Source: Frankia sp. AgB1.9
GTDB taxonomy: Bacteria > Actinomycetota > Actinomycetes > Frankiales > Frankiaceae
DNA length: 64,000 bases
Assembly (NCBI RefSeq): GCF_016786355.1
Contig: NZ_JADWYX010000005.1
Span: 45,733 to 109,732 of the forward strand
Direction: 5' to 3'
In this document: one piece after another, positions 8,431-18,499 of the stretch
How positions within the stretch are numbered: the first letter of the stretch is position 1
Layout: every line of letters starts with the position of its first letter
Program-made: the position numbers and the translations under genes
Notes under the pieces: generated by a model
What the model saw: only the letters and a program-made list of their open reading frames with translations
Databases searched by the model: none
Told to the model about the DNA's origin: nothing

Positions 8431-8562
8431 TCGGGAACGACAGCATGCCAGAGGGATCACGGGAGAACCAGTCGCTCGTTGCACCAATGACACGATCTTG
8501 TAACAATCGGCCATCAGCGTAGAACGAGCGGAATGACCAAGCTCAAAAACCCTGCCCGGCCG

Positions 8563-8579
8563 AGAGAATCGCTTTCTCT
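8563..8579 (-). terminator. Hairpin in AT-rich spacer between GNAT gene and sulfate operon
   Basis: AGAGAA and TTCTCT flank a 5-base loop in an unusually AT-rich spacer (8520-8640) for this genome. On the minus strand a TTTTT run follows about 17 bases later. It lies about 60 bases past the GNAT gene stop and could be a weak terminator insulating the sulfate operon. Confidence 0.35.
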
Positions 8580-8640
8580 AGTTATCTCATCGGAATTATG
8601 AAGAATAGGCCGAGCAAGAGCACCGGGGTATCCCGACGAT

Positions 8641-9492
8641 CTAGAACAAAACGGACGCGAACGTGCCAGCTCGCCGGAAGCCCACCCGTTCATAGGCGCG
8701 GCGGGCCGGGGTGTTGAAGTCGTTGACGTACAGGCTGACCACCGGCGCGTACATCGCCTGGGCCAGCGCGACGACGCTCGCCGTGCCCGCGGCGCCGTAC
8801 CCGCGGCCACGCAGGGCCGGGTCCACCCAGACGCCCTGCACCTGGCTGACCCCACCGGCGATCGCGCCGATCTCGGCCTTGAACAGCACCCGGCCGTCCT
8901 CGATGTGCGCGAAGGAACGGCGCTGCCCGACGAACTCCGCCACCCGGGCCCGGTAGAGCGCCCCGCCGTCGGCCAGGATCGGCGAGACGCCGATCTCCTC
9001 GGTGAACATCGCGATGCTCGCCGGCATCAGGATGTCCAGCTCATCGGGCCGGACCAGGCGTACCGCTGGGTTCGGCCGGATCAACGGCGGGCCGTCGATG
9101 ACCAGCAGCGGCTGCTCGCCGCGTACCTCCCGCGCCGGCCCCCAGGCCGGCTCCAGGTGGCGCCACAGCTCGGCGACAGAGCGCGCCTCACCGACGATCG
9201 ACGAGCAGCGCCGGCCGGCGCGTCTGGCCCGCTCGGCGAACAGCTTCACCGACGCGGGCCCGGCACCGACCGGCCACAGGTTCGCGCCCGAATAGCACAG
9301 CGCGGCTATCCGGCCGTCGACGACGTGTCCCCAGACCTCGGCGCCGAGCCGCCACGGGTCCAGCCCACACGCCTCGACCCGGGACGCGACGAAGACGTCG
9401 GTCACCGGGTCGCGCGCGAGCAGCTGGCGTACCGAGGGCAGGTCACGGTCGTCCAGCAGTCTCACCGGGGCTGACCGAAGCGGCAGTCCCAT
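8641..9492 (-). CDS. GNAT family N-acetyltransferase (DUF4081 + GNAT)
   Basis: A 283-residue protein with an N-terminal DUF4081-like half (RLLDDRDLPSVRQLLARDPV) and a C-terminal GNAT domain. The acetyl-CoA loop is visible as VDPALRGRGYGAAGTASV near residue 225, followed by the NDFNTPARRAYERVGF motif of the last helix. It lies 21 bases downstream of ispG on the same strand, the same arrangement as Rv2867c next to gcpE-rip1-dxr in Mycobacterium tuberculosis. The acetyl acceptor is unknown; the conserved context only suggests a housekeeping role. Confidence 0.88.
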   Translation of the reverse strand: MGLPLRSAPVRLLDDRDLPSVRQLLARDPVTDVFVASRVEACGLDPWRLGAEVWGHVVDGRIAALCYSGANLWPVGAGPASVKLFAERARRAGRRCSSIVGEARSVAELWRHLEPAWGPAREVRGEQPLLVIDGPPLIRPNPAVRLVRPDELDILMPASIAMFTEEIGVSPILADGGALYRARVAEFVGQRRSFAHIEDGRVLFKAEIGAIAGGVSQVQGVWVDPALRGRGYGAAGTASVVALAQAMYAPVVSLYVNDFNTPARRAYERVGFRRAGTFASVLF

Positions 9493-9513
9493 CCGCTGCC
9501 GTGCCCGCCGCCG

Positions 9514-10668
9514 CTAGCCGACGGAGACGGACGGATCGCCGGAGGCGACGCCCTCGGCCTCCATCTCCTCGGCCAGTCGCATGGCCTCCTCGATCAGGGT
9601 CTCGACGATCTGCGCCTCGGGCACGGTCTTGATGACCTCGCCACGCACGAAGATCTGACCCTTGCCGTTGCCGGACGCGACGCCCAGGTCGGCCTCGCGG
9701 GCCTCACCGGGGCCGTTGACGACGCAGCCCATGACCGCGACCCGCAGCGGGATCGTCATGCCCTCCAGGCCGGCGGAGACCTGCTCGGCCAGCGTGTACA
9801 CATCGACCTGGGCCCGGCCGCAGGACGGGCAGGAGACGATCTCGAGGCGCCGGTCGCGCAGGCCGAGCGATTCCAGGATCGCCATGCCGACCTTGACCTC
9901 CTCGACCGGAGGGGCGGACAGCGACACCCGCAGGGTGTCACCGATCCCCTCGGCGAGCAGGGCGCCGAACGCGACGGCGGACTTGATGGTGCCCTGGAAC
10001 TGCGGGCCGGCCTCGGTGACACCAAGGTGCAACGGGTAGTCGCAGCGCTCGGCGAGCATCCGGTAGGCCTGGATCATCACGACCGGGTCGTGGTGCTTGA
10101 CCGAGATCTTGATGTCGCGGAAGTCGTGCTCCTCGAACAGCGAGCACTCCCACAGCGCCGACTCGGTCAGCGCCTCCGGCGTGGCCTTGCCGTACTTGGC
10201 CAGCAGCCGCTTGTCCAGCGAGCCGGCGTTGACGCCGATCCGGATCGGGACGCCGGCGGCCTTGGCCCGCTTGGCGATCTCGCCGATCTTGTCGTCGAAG
10301 GTCTTGATGTTGCCGGGGTTCACCCGGACGGCGGCGCAGCCGGCGTCGATCGCGGCGAACACGTACTTCGGCTGGAAGTGAATGTCGGCGATCACCGGGA
10401 TCGGGGACTTGCGGGCGATCTCGGCGAGCGCGTCGGCGTCGTCCTGGCTCGGCACGGCCACCCGGACGATCTGACAACCGGACGCGGTCAGCTGAGCGAT
10501 CTGCTGCAGCGTCGCGTTGACGTCCGCGGTCAGCGTGGTGCACATCGACTGCACCGAGACGGGGGCGTCGCCACCGACCAGGACGCTGCCGACCTTGATC
10601 TGCCGGCTCACCCGGCGCTTGCCGAGCGGACGAGCCGGAGCCTGTGGCATGCCCAGAGTTACGGTCAC
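9514..10668 (-). CDS. ispG: 4-hydroxy-3-methylbut-2-en-1-yl diphosphate synthase IspG
   Basis: IspG (GcpE) converts methylerythritol cyclodiphosphate to HMBPP in the non-mevalonate isoprenoid pathway, using a 4Fe-4S cluster. The 384-residue protein has the TIM-barrel motifs [10 protein letters not shown] near residue 40 and [11 protein letters not shown], and the C-terminal cluster ligands in SCPSCGR and [10 protein letters not shown]. Length and motifs are those of the short bacterial form. It sits with rseP and dxr; dxr acts earlier in the same pathway. A 24-base tandem repeat lies directly upstream, between it and rseP. Confidence 0.97.
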   Translation of the reverse strand: MTVTLGMPQAPARPLGKRRVSRQIKVGSVLVGGDAPVSVQSMCTTLTADVNATLQQIAQLTASGCQIVRVAVPSQDDADALAEIARKSPIPVIADIHFQPKYVFAAIDAGCAAVRVNPGNIKTFDDKIGEIAKRAKAAGVPIRIGVNAGSLDKRLLAKYGKATPEALTESALWECSLFEEHDFRDIKISVKHHDPVVMIQAYRMLAERCDYPLHLGVTEAGPQFQGTIKSAVAFGALLAEGIGDTLRVSLSAPPVEEVKVGMAILESLGLRDRRLEIVSCPSCGRAQVDVYTLAEQVSAGLEGMTIPLRVAVMGCVVNGPGEAREADLGVASGNGKGQIFVRGEVIKTVPEAQIVETLIEEAMRLAEEMEAEGVASGDPSVSVG

Positions 10669-10750
10669 TTTGTCCTCACTGGAATGTGATTACGGTGTGC
10701 GCGTGGCCCTGTGTTCGTCTCGACAGGACCGGCTGTACCCGCCTTGAACA

Positions 10751-10830
10751 GGATCGGGTGTGTCACCTGAACCAGGATCGGCTGTGTCACCTGGACCAGA
10801 TTCGGCTGTGTCACCTGGACCAGGATCGGG
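10751..10830. repeat. 24-base tandem repeat between rseP and ispG
   Basis: Three consecutive 24-base units, of the form GGATCGGCTGTGTCACCTGG plus ACCA with one or two changes each, followed by an 8-base partial fourth unit. It fills the spacer just past the rseP stop and upstream of ispG. It resembles a variable-number tandem repeat; no coding role is supported. Confidence 0.85.
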
Positions 10831-10837
10831 TCAGCGA

Positions 10838-12019
10838 TCACTGCAGGCGAATCGGGTTGACGATGTCGGCGGACAGGACGAGCAGACTGAACCCGAGCAG
10901 GATGACCACCGTCGCGTACGTGGCTGGTAACAGCTTCGCGAAGTCCACCCGCTTCACGGGACCACGGTAGCCACGCAGCCGGCGAAGCCCGTGCCTGGTC
11001 TGTTCGAAGCCCAGGACGGCGATGTGACCGCCGTCCAAGGGCAGCAGCGGCAGCAGGTTGAAGATCCCGACTGCCAGGTTGATGCCGGCCACCAGGACCA
11101 GGAAGCCGCGGATCCGGTCGGTCCACGACGTGTCCGGCGCCGCGACCACGTCGCCGCCGATCCGGGCGGCCCCCACCACGCTGACGAACCCGTTCGCGTC
11201 CCGGTGGTTGCTGAACAGGTCGCCCAGGCTGGAGAGCCGGTGCGTCAGCGTCTCGTACATCCCCTTGGCGCCGGTCCACATGAAGTCGCCGGTGCTGGAG
11301 ATGGCGGAGATCGGCCCGTAGTGCTTGGTGTCGGTGCCCTGCCGCACCCCGAGGGCGCCGACCGGGTCGGTGCCGGCGAGGCCGGTCGTCCGGTTCCGCA
11401 GCACCTGCACCAGGTCCGGGGTCAGGGTGACCCGCTTGCCGTCCCGGTCGACGACGATCGTCGCCACGCCCTGGCCGTGGTTGCGCACGAGCTGGGTGAA
11501 CTGCTTCCAGGTGGTGATCGGGGTGCCGTCGAAGCTGACCACCCGGTCGCCCACCCGTATGCCGGCGGCCGCGGCCGGCCCGGGGCCGGTGCACGCGCTG
11601 CTGGTCGAGACGCAGCTGGTGACACCGATCTTGTTCTGACTGTCGGTCGGCGTGCCCAGGGCCAGCAGCACGCCGTAGATCATGATGATCGCGATGATGA
11701 AGTGGACGACCGAGCCGGCCGACATCACGACCAGCCGGGCCTTCGCGGACTTGTTGTAGAACGCCCGCGGCTCGTCCGCCGGGTCGATCTCCTCGAGCGG
11801 GGTCATCCCCTCGATCTTGACGAACCCACCGGCCGGGATGAGCTTGACGCCGTACTCGGTCTCGCCGCGGACTCGTGACCACAGCGTCGGGCCGAAGCCG
11901 ACGAAGAAGCGGGACGCCTTCATCCCGTAGTGCCGAGCCGTGATGAAGTGCCCGGCCTCGTGCAGGCAGACCGAAATCAGCAGCGCCGCCGCGAAGGCGA
12001 CGATGCCGAGCGCCATCAC
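10838..12019 (-). CDS. rseP: Site-2 protease, RseP/Rip1 family
   Basis: An intramembrane zinc metalloprotease (M50) that cuts anti-sigma factors and other membrane proteins. The 393-residue protein carries the zinc motif HEAGH near residue 20 in the first transmembrane helix, a central PDZ domain (about 120-210, containing GIRVGDRVVSFDGTPI), and the third metal ligand in LPLLPLDGGH in a later helix. The start is GTG or the adjacent ATG, 2 bases after the dxr stop. Order with ispG and dxr matches Rv2869c (rip1) of M. tuberculosis, the likely orthologue. Substrates here are unknown. Confidence 0.95.
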   Translation of the reverse strand: MMALGIVAFAAALLISVCLHEAGHFITARHYGMKASRFFVGFGPTLWSRVRGETEYGVKLIPAGGFVKIEGMTPLEEIDPADEPRAFYNKSAKARLVVMSAGSVVHFIIAIIMIYGVLLALGTPTDSQNKIGVTSCVSTSSACTGPGPAAAAGIRVGDRVVSFDGTPITTWKQFTQLVRNHGQGVATIVVDRDGKRVTLTPDLVQVLRNRTTGLAGTDPVGALGVRQGTDTKHYGPISAISSTGDFMWTGAKGMYETLTHRLSSLGDLFSNHRDANGFVSVVGAARIGGDVVAAPDTSWTDRIRGFLVLVAGINLAVGIFNLLPLLPLDGGHIAVLGFEQTRHGLRRLRGYRGPVKRVDFAKLLPATYATVVILLGFSLLVLSADIVNPIRLQ

Positions 12020-12021
12020 CG

Positions 12022-13254
12022 TTACACCACCGCGCCTTCGACGGCCACCGCGCGTTCGATCAGGCGGCCCGCGGCGGCCCGCGCGTCCTTCTCGGTGGCG
12101 AACACCTCGTCGAGCGTCGGCTTGGCGATCACCTCGTGGGCGGCGAGCACCTCGGCGACGATGTCGACGATGCGGACGAACGGCAGCTTCCCGGCCAGGA
12201 ACGCGCCGACGACCTCCTCGTTGGCCGCGTTGAACACCGCGGGCGCCGTCCCGCCGCGCTTGCCCGACTCGCGGGCGAGCGCGACCGACGGGAACGCCGT
12301 CGTGTCCAGCGGTTCGAAGGTGAGGTTCTGGGCGCGAGTCCAGTCCATCGGCGCCTGGGCCTCGGGAACCCGGTCCGGCCAGCCGAGCGCGAGGGCGATC
12401 GGCAGCCGCATGTCCGGCGGCGAGACCTGGGCGATCGTCGAGCCGTCATAGAACTCGACCATCGAGTGCACCAGCGACTGTGGGTGCACGACCACGGCGA
12501 TGTCGTCGTACGGAACGCCGAAGAACAGATGGGCCTCGATGAGCTCGAGTCCCTTGTTCATCAGCGTCGCCGAGTTGATCGTGACGAACGGCCCCATGTC
12601 CCAGGTCGGGTGGGCCAGCGCCTGCTCCCGGGTGACCTCGGTCAGCTCCGCGCGGGTCCGGCCACGGAACGGGCCGCCGGACGCCGTCAGCACCAGCTTG
12701 CGGACCTCGTCGCGCCGGCCGCCCCGGAGGCACTGCGCGAGCGCCGAGTGCTCCGAGTCGACCGGGATCAGCCGGTCCGGGTCACCACCGAGCGCGTCGA
12801 GCACCAGCGGGCCACCGGCGACCAGCGACTCCTTGTTCGCCAGGGCCACGGTCCGGCCCGCGGCGAGCGCCGACAGCGTCGGCGCGAGGCCGACCGATCC
12901 GGTGATGCCGTTGAGCACGACATCCGACTGCCAGGCGGCGATCTCGATGGCCGCCTCCGGCCCGGCGAGGATCTTCGGGACCGCGAACTCGCCCTTGCGG
13001 TAGCCACGCTTGGCGGCCTCCGCGTAGAACGCGAGCTGCAGATCCTGCGCGGCCGAGGCGGCGGCGACGCCGACCACCTCGACGCCCAGGTCGAGCGCCT
13101 GCTGAGCCAGCAGGTCCACCCGGGAACCCCCGCCGAGCAGCCCGACCACCCGGAACTTGTCCGGATTGCGCTGGACTACGTCGATTGCCTGGGTTCCGAT
13201 CGATCCCGTCGACCCGAGCAGAACGACCTCACGAACGGCGCGCGGTTTCGACAC
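12022..13254 (-). CDS. dxr: 1-deoxy-D-xylulose 5-phosphate reductoisomerase
   Basis: Dxr converts deoxyxylulose phosphate to methylerythritol phosphate with NADPH. From the GTG at 13254 the protein has 410 residues and begins VSKPRAVREVVLLGSTGSIG, placing the NADPH-binding loop where the family has it. Other marks are LANKESLVAGG, the metal and substrate region SEHSALAQCL, and HPQSLVHSMVEF. The frame is open to 13326, which would add 24 residues without family similarity, so I chose the inner start although its ribosome site is weak. It is followed after 2 bases by rseP. Confidence 0.96.
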   Translation of the reverse strand: MSKPRAVREVVLLGSTGSIGTQAIDVVQRNPDKFRVVGLLGGGSRVDLLAQQALDLGVEVVGVAAASAAQDLQLAFYAEAAKRGYRKGEFAVPKILAGPEAAIEIAAWQSDVVLNGITGSVGLAPTLSALAAGRTVALANKESLVAGGPLVLDALGGDPDRLIPVDSEHSALAQCLRGGRRDEVRKLVLTASGGPFRGRTRAELTEVTREQALAHPTWDMGPFVTINSATLMNKGLELIEAHLFFGVPYDDIAVVVHPQSLVHSMVEFYDGSTIAQVSPPDMRLPIALALGWPDRVPEAQAPMDWTRAQNLTFEPLDTTAFPSVALARESGKRGGTAPAVFNAANEEVVGAFLAGKLPFVRIVDIVAEVLAAHEVIAKPTLDEVFATEKDARAAAGRLIERAVAVEGAVV

Positions 13255-13341
13255 CAGACCATTGTCGCAGGCCCATCGGTCGACCGACGACGGCCTGTTC
13301 AGTTCATCCTGTTCTCTGCACGACACGTCCGGGCCCCAGCC

Positions 13342-14607
13342 CTAGTTGCCGGCGGCGCCCAGCGCGCCGCCGAGGGACTGGGCGAGGCTTGGGGAGGTCG
13401 GGGAGACGACCGAGCCGAGGACCGGGTGTGACTGGAAGTACAGCAGGCTGACGACGGTCGCGGAGAAGGTCGCCGCCGTCGGGCCCAGCTCGGGATGGGC
13501 CGGCGCCTGCGGCCAGGTGTGACCGCCCCCGCTGACCGACAGCGCGCCGACGTCGGGCTTGCCGTTGCAGGTCCACGACGTCAGGGCACCGAGCCCGGGC
13601 AGCTGCTCGGTCGCCGCCGCCGCGGCGCACCCGGTGGCCTGCGCGTACCGGCCGAGCCGTTCGGCCACCGGCTGCGTGGTGACGCCGGCGAACGGCGCCG
13701 TGCGCGCCGGGCCGCCGCCGTCCCAGGGGGCGATCGGGTCCGCCGCGCCGTGGATCTCGAAGAGGTTCGTGACCGGGCTCGGGCAGCTGGCGGGGACGAG
13801 GCTGCCGGCGACCGAGACGATCGCGGCGATCCGGCCCGGCATCGCGCAGCTCGCCGTGACGGCCATGTCGGCGCCGTCGCCGAGGCCGGCGGCGAAGACC
13901 TTGTTGTCCGCCATGCAGCCGCGGGTGCGCAGGTCGCCGACCAGCGCGGCGATGAAGGCCACGTCGTCGGGCCCGGCCGCCGTCGACCTGGTGACGTTCC
14001 ACCGGTTGCTCACCCCGGCCGGGTACGCCACGACGTAGCCGCGCTTGGTGGCCGTGCCGGCGAGCCCGGTGTCCGCCTCGGCCTGCAGCGGGCTCTGGCC
14101 GGCGGCGTGGAAGTTCAGGATCAGCGGCAGCGGGCCGGTGTTCGGCAGGGGCTGCGGAACCGCGAGCAGGTAGGTCCGCTTCACCGAGCCGACCGTGACC
14201 GTCTGGCTCGTCACCCCTCCCGGCAGGGTCCTGCCCGTCTGGCAGCCACTCGGGCCGGTGGGCACCGCCACCACCGCGGGGGCGCTGGAGCCGCCGGCCT
14301 CGGACGATCCGCTCGCGGCCGCGTCGGGGAAACCCGCCTTCGCTGCGGCGGCGCCCAGGCTGCCGCCGCCAGCCGCCGGGTGGGACGGCTGATGGGCCAG
14401 GATGTACCAGAGCAGCAGGACGAGCACGCCCAGCGCGGCGACGATCGGTAGCCAGAAGGTGCTGCTTCGAGAGCCGGCTGCCAGGCCGGCGCGGCGGCGC
14501 GCGGCGGACGTCCGAGCGCCGGCGCGCGTCGACAGGCCGCGGCCCGCGTTACGCCGGCCGGCCGGGTCGTCCCGGCGGCCGCGCGACGCGGGGTTACCGA
14601 CGGCCAT
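13342..14607 (-). CDS. Membrane-anchored LpqC-like esterase family protein, nucleophile missing
   Basis: A 421-residue protein with an Arg-rich N-terminus, one transmembrane helix ([20 protein letters not shown]) and an Ala/Gly/Ser-rich linker. The outer domain resembles polyhydroxybutyrate depolymerase/feruloyl esterases of the LpqC type: [13 protein letters not shown] for the oxyanion strand, [13 protein letters not shown] for the acid residue and GGGHTWPQ for the histidine. The nucleophile elbow, normally G-x-S-x-G, reads [13 protein letters not shown], with glycine in place of the serine. It may therefore be catalytically dead or use another residue. The ATG at 14607 overlaps rlmN by 14 bases; 14643 is an alternative. 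Confidence 0.75.
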   Translation of the reverse strand: MAVGNPASRGRRDDPAGRRNAGRGLSTRAGARTSAARRRAGLAAGSRSSTFWLPIVAALGVLVLLLWYILAHQPSHPAAGGGSLGAAAAKAGFPDAAASGSSEAGGSSAPAVVAVPTGPSGCQTGRTLPGGVTSQTVTVGSVKRTYLLAVPQPLPNTGPLPLILNFHAAGQSPLQAEADTGLAGTATKRGYVVAYPAGVSNRWNVTRSTAAGPDDVAFIAALVGDLRTRGCMADNKVFAAGLGDGADMAVTASCAMPGRIAAIVSVAGSLVPASCPSPVTNLFEIHGAADPIAPWDGGGPARTAPFAGVTTQPVAERLGRYAQATGCAAAAATEQLPGLGALTSWTCNGKPDVGALSVSGGGHTWPQAPAHPELGPTAATFSATVVSLLYFQSHPVLGSVVSPTSPSLAQSLGGALGAAGN

Positions 14608-15805
14608 GGTCCACCGCGGCGTTGTCGGCGGCGAGCTGGCCACACGCCGCGGCGATCTCCCGGCCGCGGGTGTCCCGGACCGTCGTGGTGATCCCGCGGG
14701 CGCGCAGCCGCGCGACGAACTCGCGCTCGTTGGCTGCCACGCTGGCGTGCCAGCTGGAGCCCCTGGTCGGGTTGAGCGGGATCAGGTTGACGTGCACCGG
14801 GCGGTCGCGCAGCAGCCGGCCGAGCAGGTCGGCCCGCTCGGGCTGGTCGTTGACGCCGTCGATGAGGGCGTACTCGATGCTGATCCGGCGGCCGGTCCGG
14901 GCCGCGTAGTCCCACGCGGCGTCGAGCACCTCGGCGACCTTCCACCGGGTGTTGATCGGCACCAACGTGTCGCGCAGCTCGTCGTCCGGGGCATGCAGCG
15001 AGACCGCCAGGCGCACCGGCAGCCCCTCCCCCGCCAGCCGGCCGATCGCCGGGACCAGCCCGACGGTGGAGACGGTGAGCGTCCTGGCCGAGATCCCCAG
15101 CCCGTCCGGAGCCGGGTCGCTGATCCGATGCAGCGCGGTGACCAGCGCCTTGTAGTTCGCCAGCGGCTCGCCCATGCCCATGAAGACGACGTTGGACAGC
15201 CGGGTGTCGCCGGCCTGCCCGGCCGGCAGCCCGCCGTTGGCTGGCAACCCACCGTGCCTCAGCACGCGGGCGGCATCCACGACCTGTTCGACGATCTCCG
15301 CGACGGTCAGGTTGCGGGTGAGGCCGCCCTGTCCGGTGGCGCAGAACGGGCAGCCCATGCCGCAGCCGGCCTGGCTGGAGACACACACGGTGGCCCGGTC
15401 CGGGTAGCGCATCAGCACCGACTCGATGGTCGCGCCGTCGACGGTGCGCCAGGCGGTCTTGCGGGTCGCGCCGTCGTCACAGGTCAGTGTCGTGGTCGCC
15501 GTGAGCAGCTGGGGCAGCAAAGCGTCGGCCAGCGGTGCGCGAACGGCCGCGGGCACGTCGGTCATCCCGGCGGTGTCACCGGGCGCGGCCAGCCGGGTGA
15601 AGTAGTGGCGGGCGAGCTGGTCGGCCCGGAACGCCGGCTGGCCCAGCTCGACGGCGACCGCGCGCCGTTCGTCGCGGGACAGGTCGGCCAGGTGACGCGG
15701 CGGCTTGGGCCGGGAGGCCCGGGGCGTGAGGGTGAGCGCCAGCGCCCGACCCGCGCCCGGTGCGTCGCCGGCGGGGTGGTCGTTGTGGGCGCTGGTGGCT
15801 GTCAT
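14594..15805 (-). CDS. rlmN: 23S rRNA (adenine2503-C2) methyltransferase RlmN
   Basis: A radical SAM enzyme that methylates A2503 of 23S rRNA (and A37 of some tRNAs). The 403-residue protein shows the radical SAM cluster CGMGCPFC preceded by VCVSSQAG, the [12 protein letters not shown] motif, and the later VNLIPLNP segment; a cysteine in the C-terminal AAACGQLAA region fits the second catalytic cysteine. The N-terminal HhH-like domain includes [13 protein letters not shown]. It lies between cdsA and the esterase-like gene on the same strand; rlmN downstream of cdsA is a common actinobacterial arrangement. Confidence 0.95.
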   Translation of the reverse strand: MTATSAHNDHPAGDAPGAGRALALTLTPRASRPKPPRHLADLSRDERRAVAVELGQPAFRADQLARHYFTRLAAPGDTAGMTDVPAAVRAPLADALLPQLLTATTTLTCDDGATRKTAWRTVDGATIESVLMRYPDRATVCVSSQAGCGMGCPFCATGQGGLTRNLTVAEIVEQVVDAARVLRHGGLPANGGLPAGQAGDTRLSNVVFMGMGEPLANYKALVTALHRISDPAPDGLGISARTLTVSTVGLVPAIGRLAGEGLPVRLAVSLHAPDDELRDTLVPINTRWKVAEVLDAAWDYAARTGRRISIEYALIDGVNDQPERADLLGRLLRDRPVHVNLIPLNPTRGSSWHASVAANEREFVARLRARGITTTVRDTRGREIAAACGQLAADNAAVDHGRR

Positions 15806-15854
15806 GGCTCGTCCAGTGTGCCAAACCCGGCAGAGGCGGCACGCGGGCGCCGTG

Positions 15855-16793
15855 TCAGGACGGGGGCAGGAAGGCGGTGATCAGCAGCCAGGCCACGGGC
15901 GCCGTGCACAGCAGAGAGTCCAGCCGGTCCATGATCCCGCCGTGGCCGGGCAGCAGGTTGCCCATGTCCTTGATGCCGATGTCCCGCTTGAGCAGGGACT
16001 CGCCGAGGTCGCCGACGGTCGCGGTGCAGACGACCGCGAGCCCGAGCAGCACCCCCTGCCAGATGCTGCCCCCCAAGGCGAACCGCATGACGACGCTGGC
16101 GACCACCACGCAGGCGAGCGCCGAGCCGGCGAAACCCTCCCAGGACTTGCCCGGCGAGACCGTCGGCGCCAGCTTGTGCCGGCCGCCGGAGAGCACGCCG
16201 GCCGTGTAGCCGCCGATGTCGCTGGCGACGACGGTGCCGAGGAAGGCCACGAGCCGCCAGTCGCCGTCGTCCGGGGCCGTGAGCAGCGCCGCGAAGCCCG
16301 CGGTGAAGCCGACGTAGACCGCCGCGAAGATCGTCCCCGCGAGGTCCGCCAGGAGCCCGGCCGGGTCCCCGACGGCGCGGACCGCCAGCGCGACGAGCAG
16401 CGTGACGGCGAGCGTTCCGATCAGCGCGCCAGGCCCGTAGAAGTAGGCCACGACCGGCATCGCGACGGCTCCGGCCACCAGGGGGACCAACGGCGTCCGC
16501 AGCCCCGCGAGCCGCAGCGCCCGGACCACCTCGAAGGTGCCGATCGCCACGGCGACGCTGACGACGCCGACGAAGCCCGGCTTCAGGGTGAACAGCGGAA
16601 CCAGGATGAGCGCGCCGAGGATGGCGCCTACCGCGATCGCGGCCGGCAGGTTGCGCCCGGCCCTGATCCGCCGTCGAGGCGGCCGGGGGGCGGCGGGTTC
16701 GTCCCCGTCTCCTGGCGCGCTCATGGTGCCGTCGACCGGTTGGGCCGCGAGGGCCGCAACCCCGGGCGCGGTGGCGCGCAGACCTTCGCTCAC
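15855..16793 (-). CDS. cdsA: Phosphatidate cytidylyltransferase CdsA
   Basis: An integral membrane enzyme that makes CDP-diacylglycerol from phosphatidate and CTP, the branch point of phospholipid synthesis. The 312-residue protein has a basic, Pro-rich N-terminal 45 residues, then about eight transmembrane helices. The family signature is present near the C-terminus as [20 protein letters not shown], preceded by [14 protein letters not shown] and [12 protein letters not shown]. Start is GTG with a GAAGG about 8 bases upstream. Order frr-cdsA-rlmN is typical. Confidence 0.95.
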   Translation of the reverse strand: MSEGLRATAPGVAALAAQPVDGTMSAPGDGDEPAAPRPPRRRIRAGRNLPAAIAVGAILGALILVPLFTLKPGFVGVVSVAVAIGTFEVVRALRLAGLRTPLVPLVAGAVAMPVVAYFYGPGALIGTLAVTLLVALAVRAVGDPAGLLADLAGTIFAAVYVGFTAGFAALLTAPDDGDWRLVAFLGTVVASDIGGYTAGVLSGGRHKLAPTVSPGKSWEGFAGSALACVVVASVVMRFALGGSIWQGVLLGLAVVCTATVGDLGESLLKRDIGIKDMGNLLPGHGGIMDRLDSLLCTAPVAWLLITAFLPPS

Positions 16794-16922
16794 CTCGTCC
16801 CTTCGCTCACGTCGGATCGCCGGCCGTGGCTCCGGCCAGCCGTACGTCTCGCCACGTCGGGGGGATCCTCCCCCGGCGGCAGAGAGCGGGCCACCGGAGC
16901 CGCCACCGGGCAGGTCGAGGGG

Positions 16923-17480
16923 TCAGACCGAGAGGAGGTCGGACTCCTTGGCCTTCAGCAGCTCGTCGATCTGGGCGACGTAGCGGTGGGTGGACTCTTC
17001 CAGGTCCTTCTCCGCGCGGCGGCCCTCGTCCTCGCCGGCGTCGCCATCCTTGACGATCTTGTCCAGCGCCTCCTTGGCGTGCCGGCGCACGTTACGGATG
17101 CTGATCTTCGCGTCCTCGGCCTTGCCGCGGGCCACCTTCACCAGGTCGCGTCGACGCTGCTCGGAGAGCTCCGGGAAGACGACCCGGATGATCGTGCCGT
17201 CGTTGCTGGGGTTCACGCCGAGGTCCGAGTCACGGACGGCCTTCTCGATGGCGCCCAGTGAGGACTTGTCGAACGGCGTGATGATGACCATGCGCGGCTC
17301 GGGGATGTGGAACGACGCGAGCTGCTGCACGGGGGTCGGAGCGCCGTAGTAGTCGACGAGGATCTTCGAGAACACCGACGGCGTGATGCGGCCCGTCCGG
17401 ATGTTGGCGAAGTCGTCCTTGGCGACCGTGACGGCCTTGTCCATCTTCTCCTCGGCCTCGAGGAGTGTGTCGTCGATCAC
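16923..17480 (-). CDS. frr: Ribosome recycling factor
   Basis: Splits post-termination ribosomes together with EF-G. The 185-residue protein has the full family length and the expected two-domain layout: helical domain at both ends and a small beta domain about residues 30-105. Family motifs include [28 protein letters not shown], and [20 protein letters not shown]. The start overlaps the pyrH stop by 4 bases, so translation is likely coupled. cdsA follows 129 bases later. Confidence 0.97.
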   Translation of the reverse strand: MIDDTLLEAEEKMDKAVTVAKDDFANIRTGRITPSVFSKILVDYYGAPTPVQQLASFHIPEPRMVIITPFDKSSLGAIEKAVRDSDLGVNPSNDGTIIRVVFPELSEQRRRDLVKVARGKAEDAKISIRNVRRHAKEALDKIVKDGDAGEDEGRRAEKDLEESTHRYVAQIDELLKAKESDLLSV

Positions 17481-18256
17481 CGCTGTCCTTCCGTTCCGTA
17501 GGCGTCGACACTGACCAGAGTCCCGATCTTCTCACCTCGGACGGCTCGCGAGATGTTTCCTTCGGTGAGCAGGTCAAAGACGACGATCGGCATCGCGTTG
17601 TCCATGCAGAGGCTGATCGCCGTGGCGTCCATGACCTTCAGCCCACGGGCGAGGACCTCGCCGTAGGTGAGGGTGTCGAACTTCACCGCTGTGGGGTTCG
17701 TGTTCGGGTCGGAGTCGTAGACGCCGTCCACCTTGGTCGCCTTCAGCACGGCCTGGGCCTTGACCTCGAGGGCGCGCTGCGCGGCGGTCGTGTCGGTGGA
17801 GAAGAACGGGGCACCGAGGCCGGCGCCGAAGATGACGACCCGGCCCTTCTCCAGATGCCGGATGGCCCGCAGCGGCAGGTAGGGCTCGGCGACCTGGCCC
17901 ATCGCGATCGCGGTCTGGACCCGGGTGACGGCACCCTCGCGCTCCAGGAAGTCGGCCAGCGCCAGGCAGTTGATGACGGTCCCGAGCATGCCCATGTAGT
18001 CGGCCCTCGCCCGGTCCATGCCGCGCTCGGCGAGCGCGGGGCCGCGGAACATGTTGCCCCCGCCGACCACCACCGCGACCTCGATGCCGGACCGGGCGAC
18101 CGCCGCGACCTGGCGCGCGATGGTCGCGACGGTGGTCGGGTCGATGCCCAGCGGATCCCCACCGGCGAACGCCTCGCCGGAAAGCTTGAGCAGGACGCGC
18201 GGCCACCTGGGCTCGATGTTCTCCAGCCCGGTGGCCACCTCGGCTTGATCGATCAC
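17477..18256 (-). CDS. pyrH: Uridylate kinase (UMP kinase) PyrH
   Basis: Phosphorylates UMP to UDP in pyrimidine nucleotide synthesis. From the GTG at 18256 the protein has 259 residues, with GGAGAGGG-like sequence about 9 bases upstream; longer starts in the open frame have no support. Key segments are [24 protein letters not shown], the conserved [18 protein letters not shown] stretch and the late [19 protein letters not shown]. Overlap with frr by 4 bases places both in one transcript, downstream of tsf after a 243-base gap. Confidence 0.96.
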   Translation of the reverse strand: MIDQAEVATGLENIEPRWPRVLLKLSGEAFAGGDPLGIDPTTVATIARQVAAVARSGIEVAVVVGGGNMFRGPALAERGMDRARADYMGMLGTVINCLALADFLEREGAVTRVQTAIAMGQVAEPYLPLRAIRHLEKGRVVIFGAGLGAPFFSTDTTAAQRALEVKAQAVLKATKVDGVYDSDPNTNPTAVKFDTLTYGEVLARGLKVMDATAISLCMDNAMPIVVFDLLTEGNISRAVRGEKIGTLVSVDAYGTEGQR

Positions 18257-18499
18257 GGGTGGCCCTCTCCCCACGGAGGCTTCCGGAAGCCCGCTCGGAG
18301 ATGAGCGCGCCCCCATTGGCATCGCTGCGGCCGCCGGACTCGTCGGCCGGAGACATCGCTGTGTGCAGTCTGCCCCATCGCGGGTCACCTCCGGCGGCCC
18401 GTCCCCCGGCGGACCCGAGACCAGCTCCGACAAATGCCACGGGCCGGCGCCTGGCACGTCACCAGTGGCGACGCGCCGGCCCCGGCCCGCGGGTTCCGC

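Noticed and set aside
10644..10970. Plus frame with repeated CHLDQDRL-type peptide
   Set aside because: The peptide repeat is only the translation of the 24-base tandem DNA repeat; its flanks are antisense to ispG and rseP.
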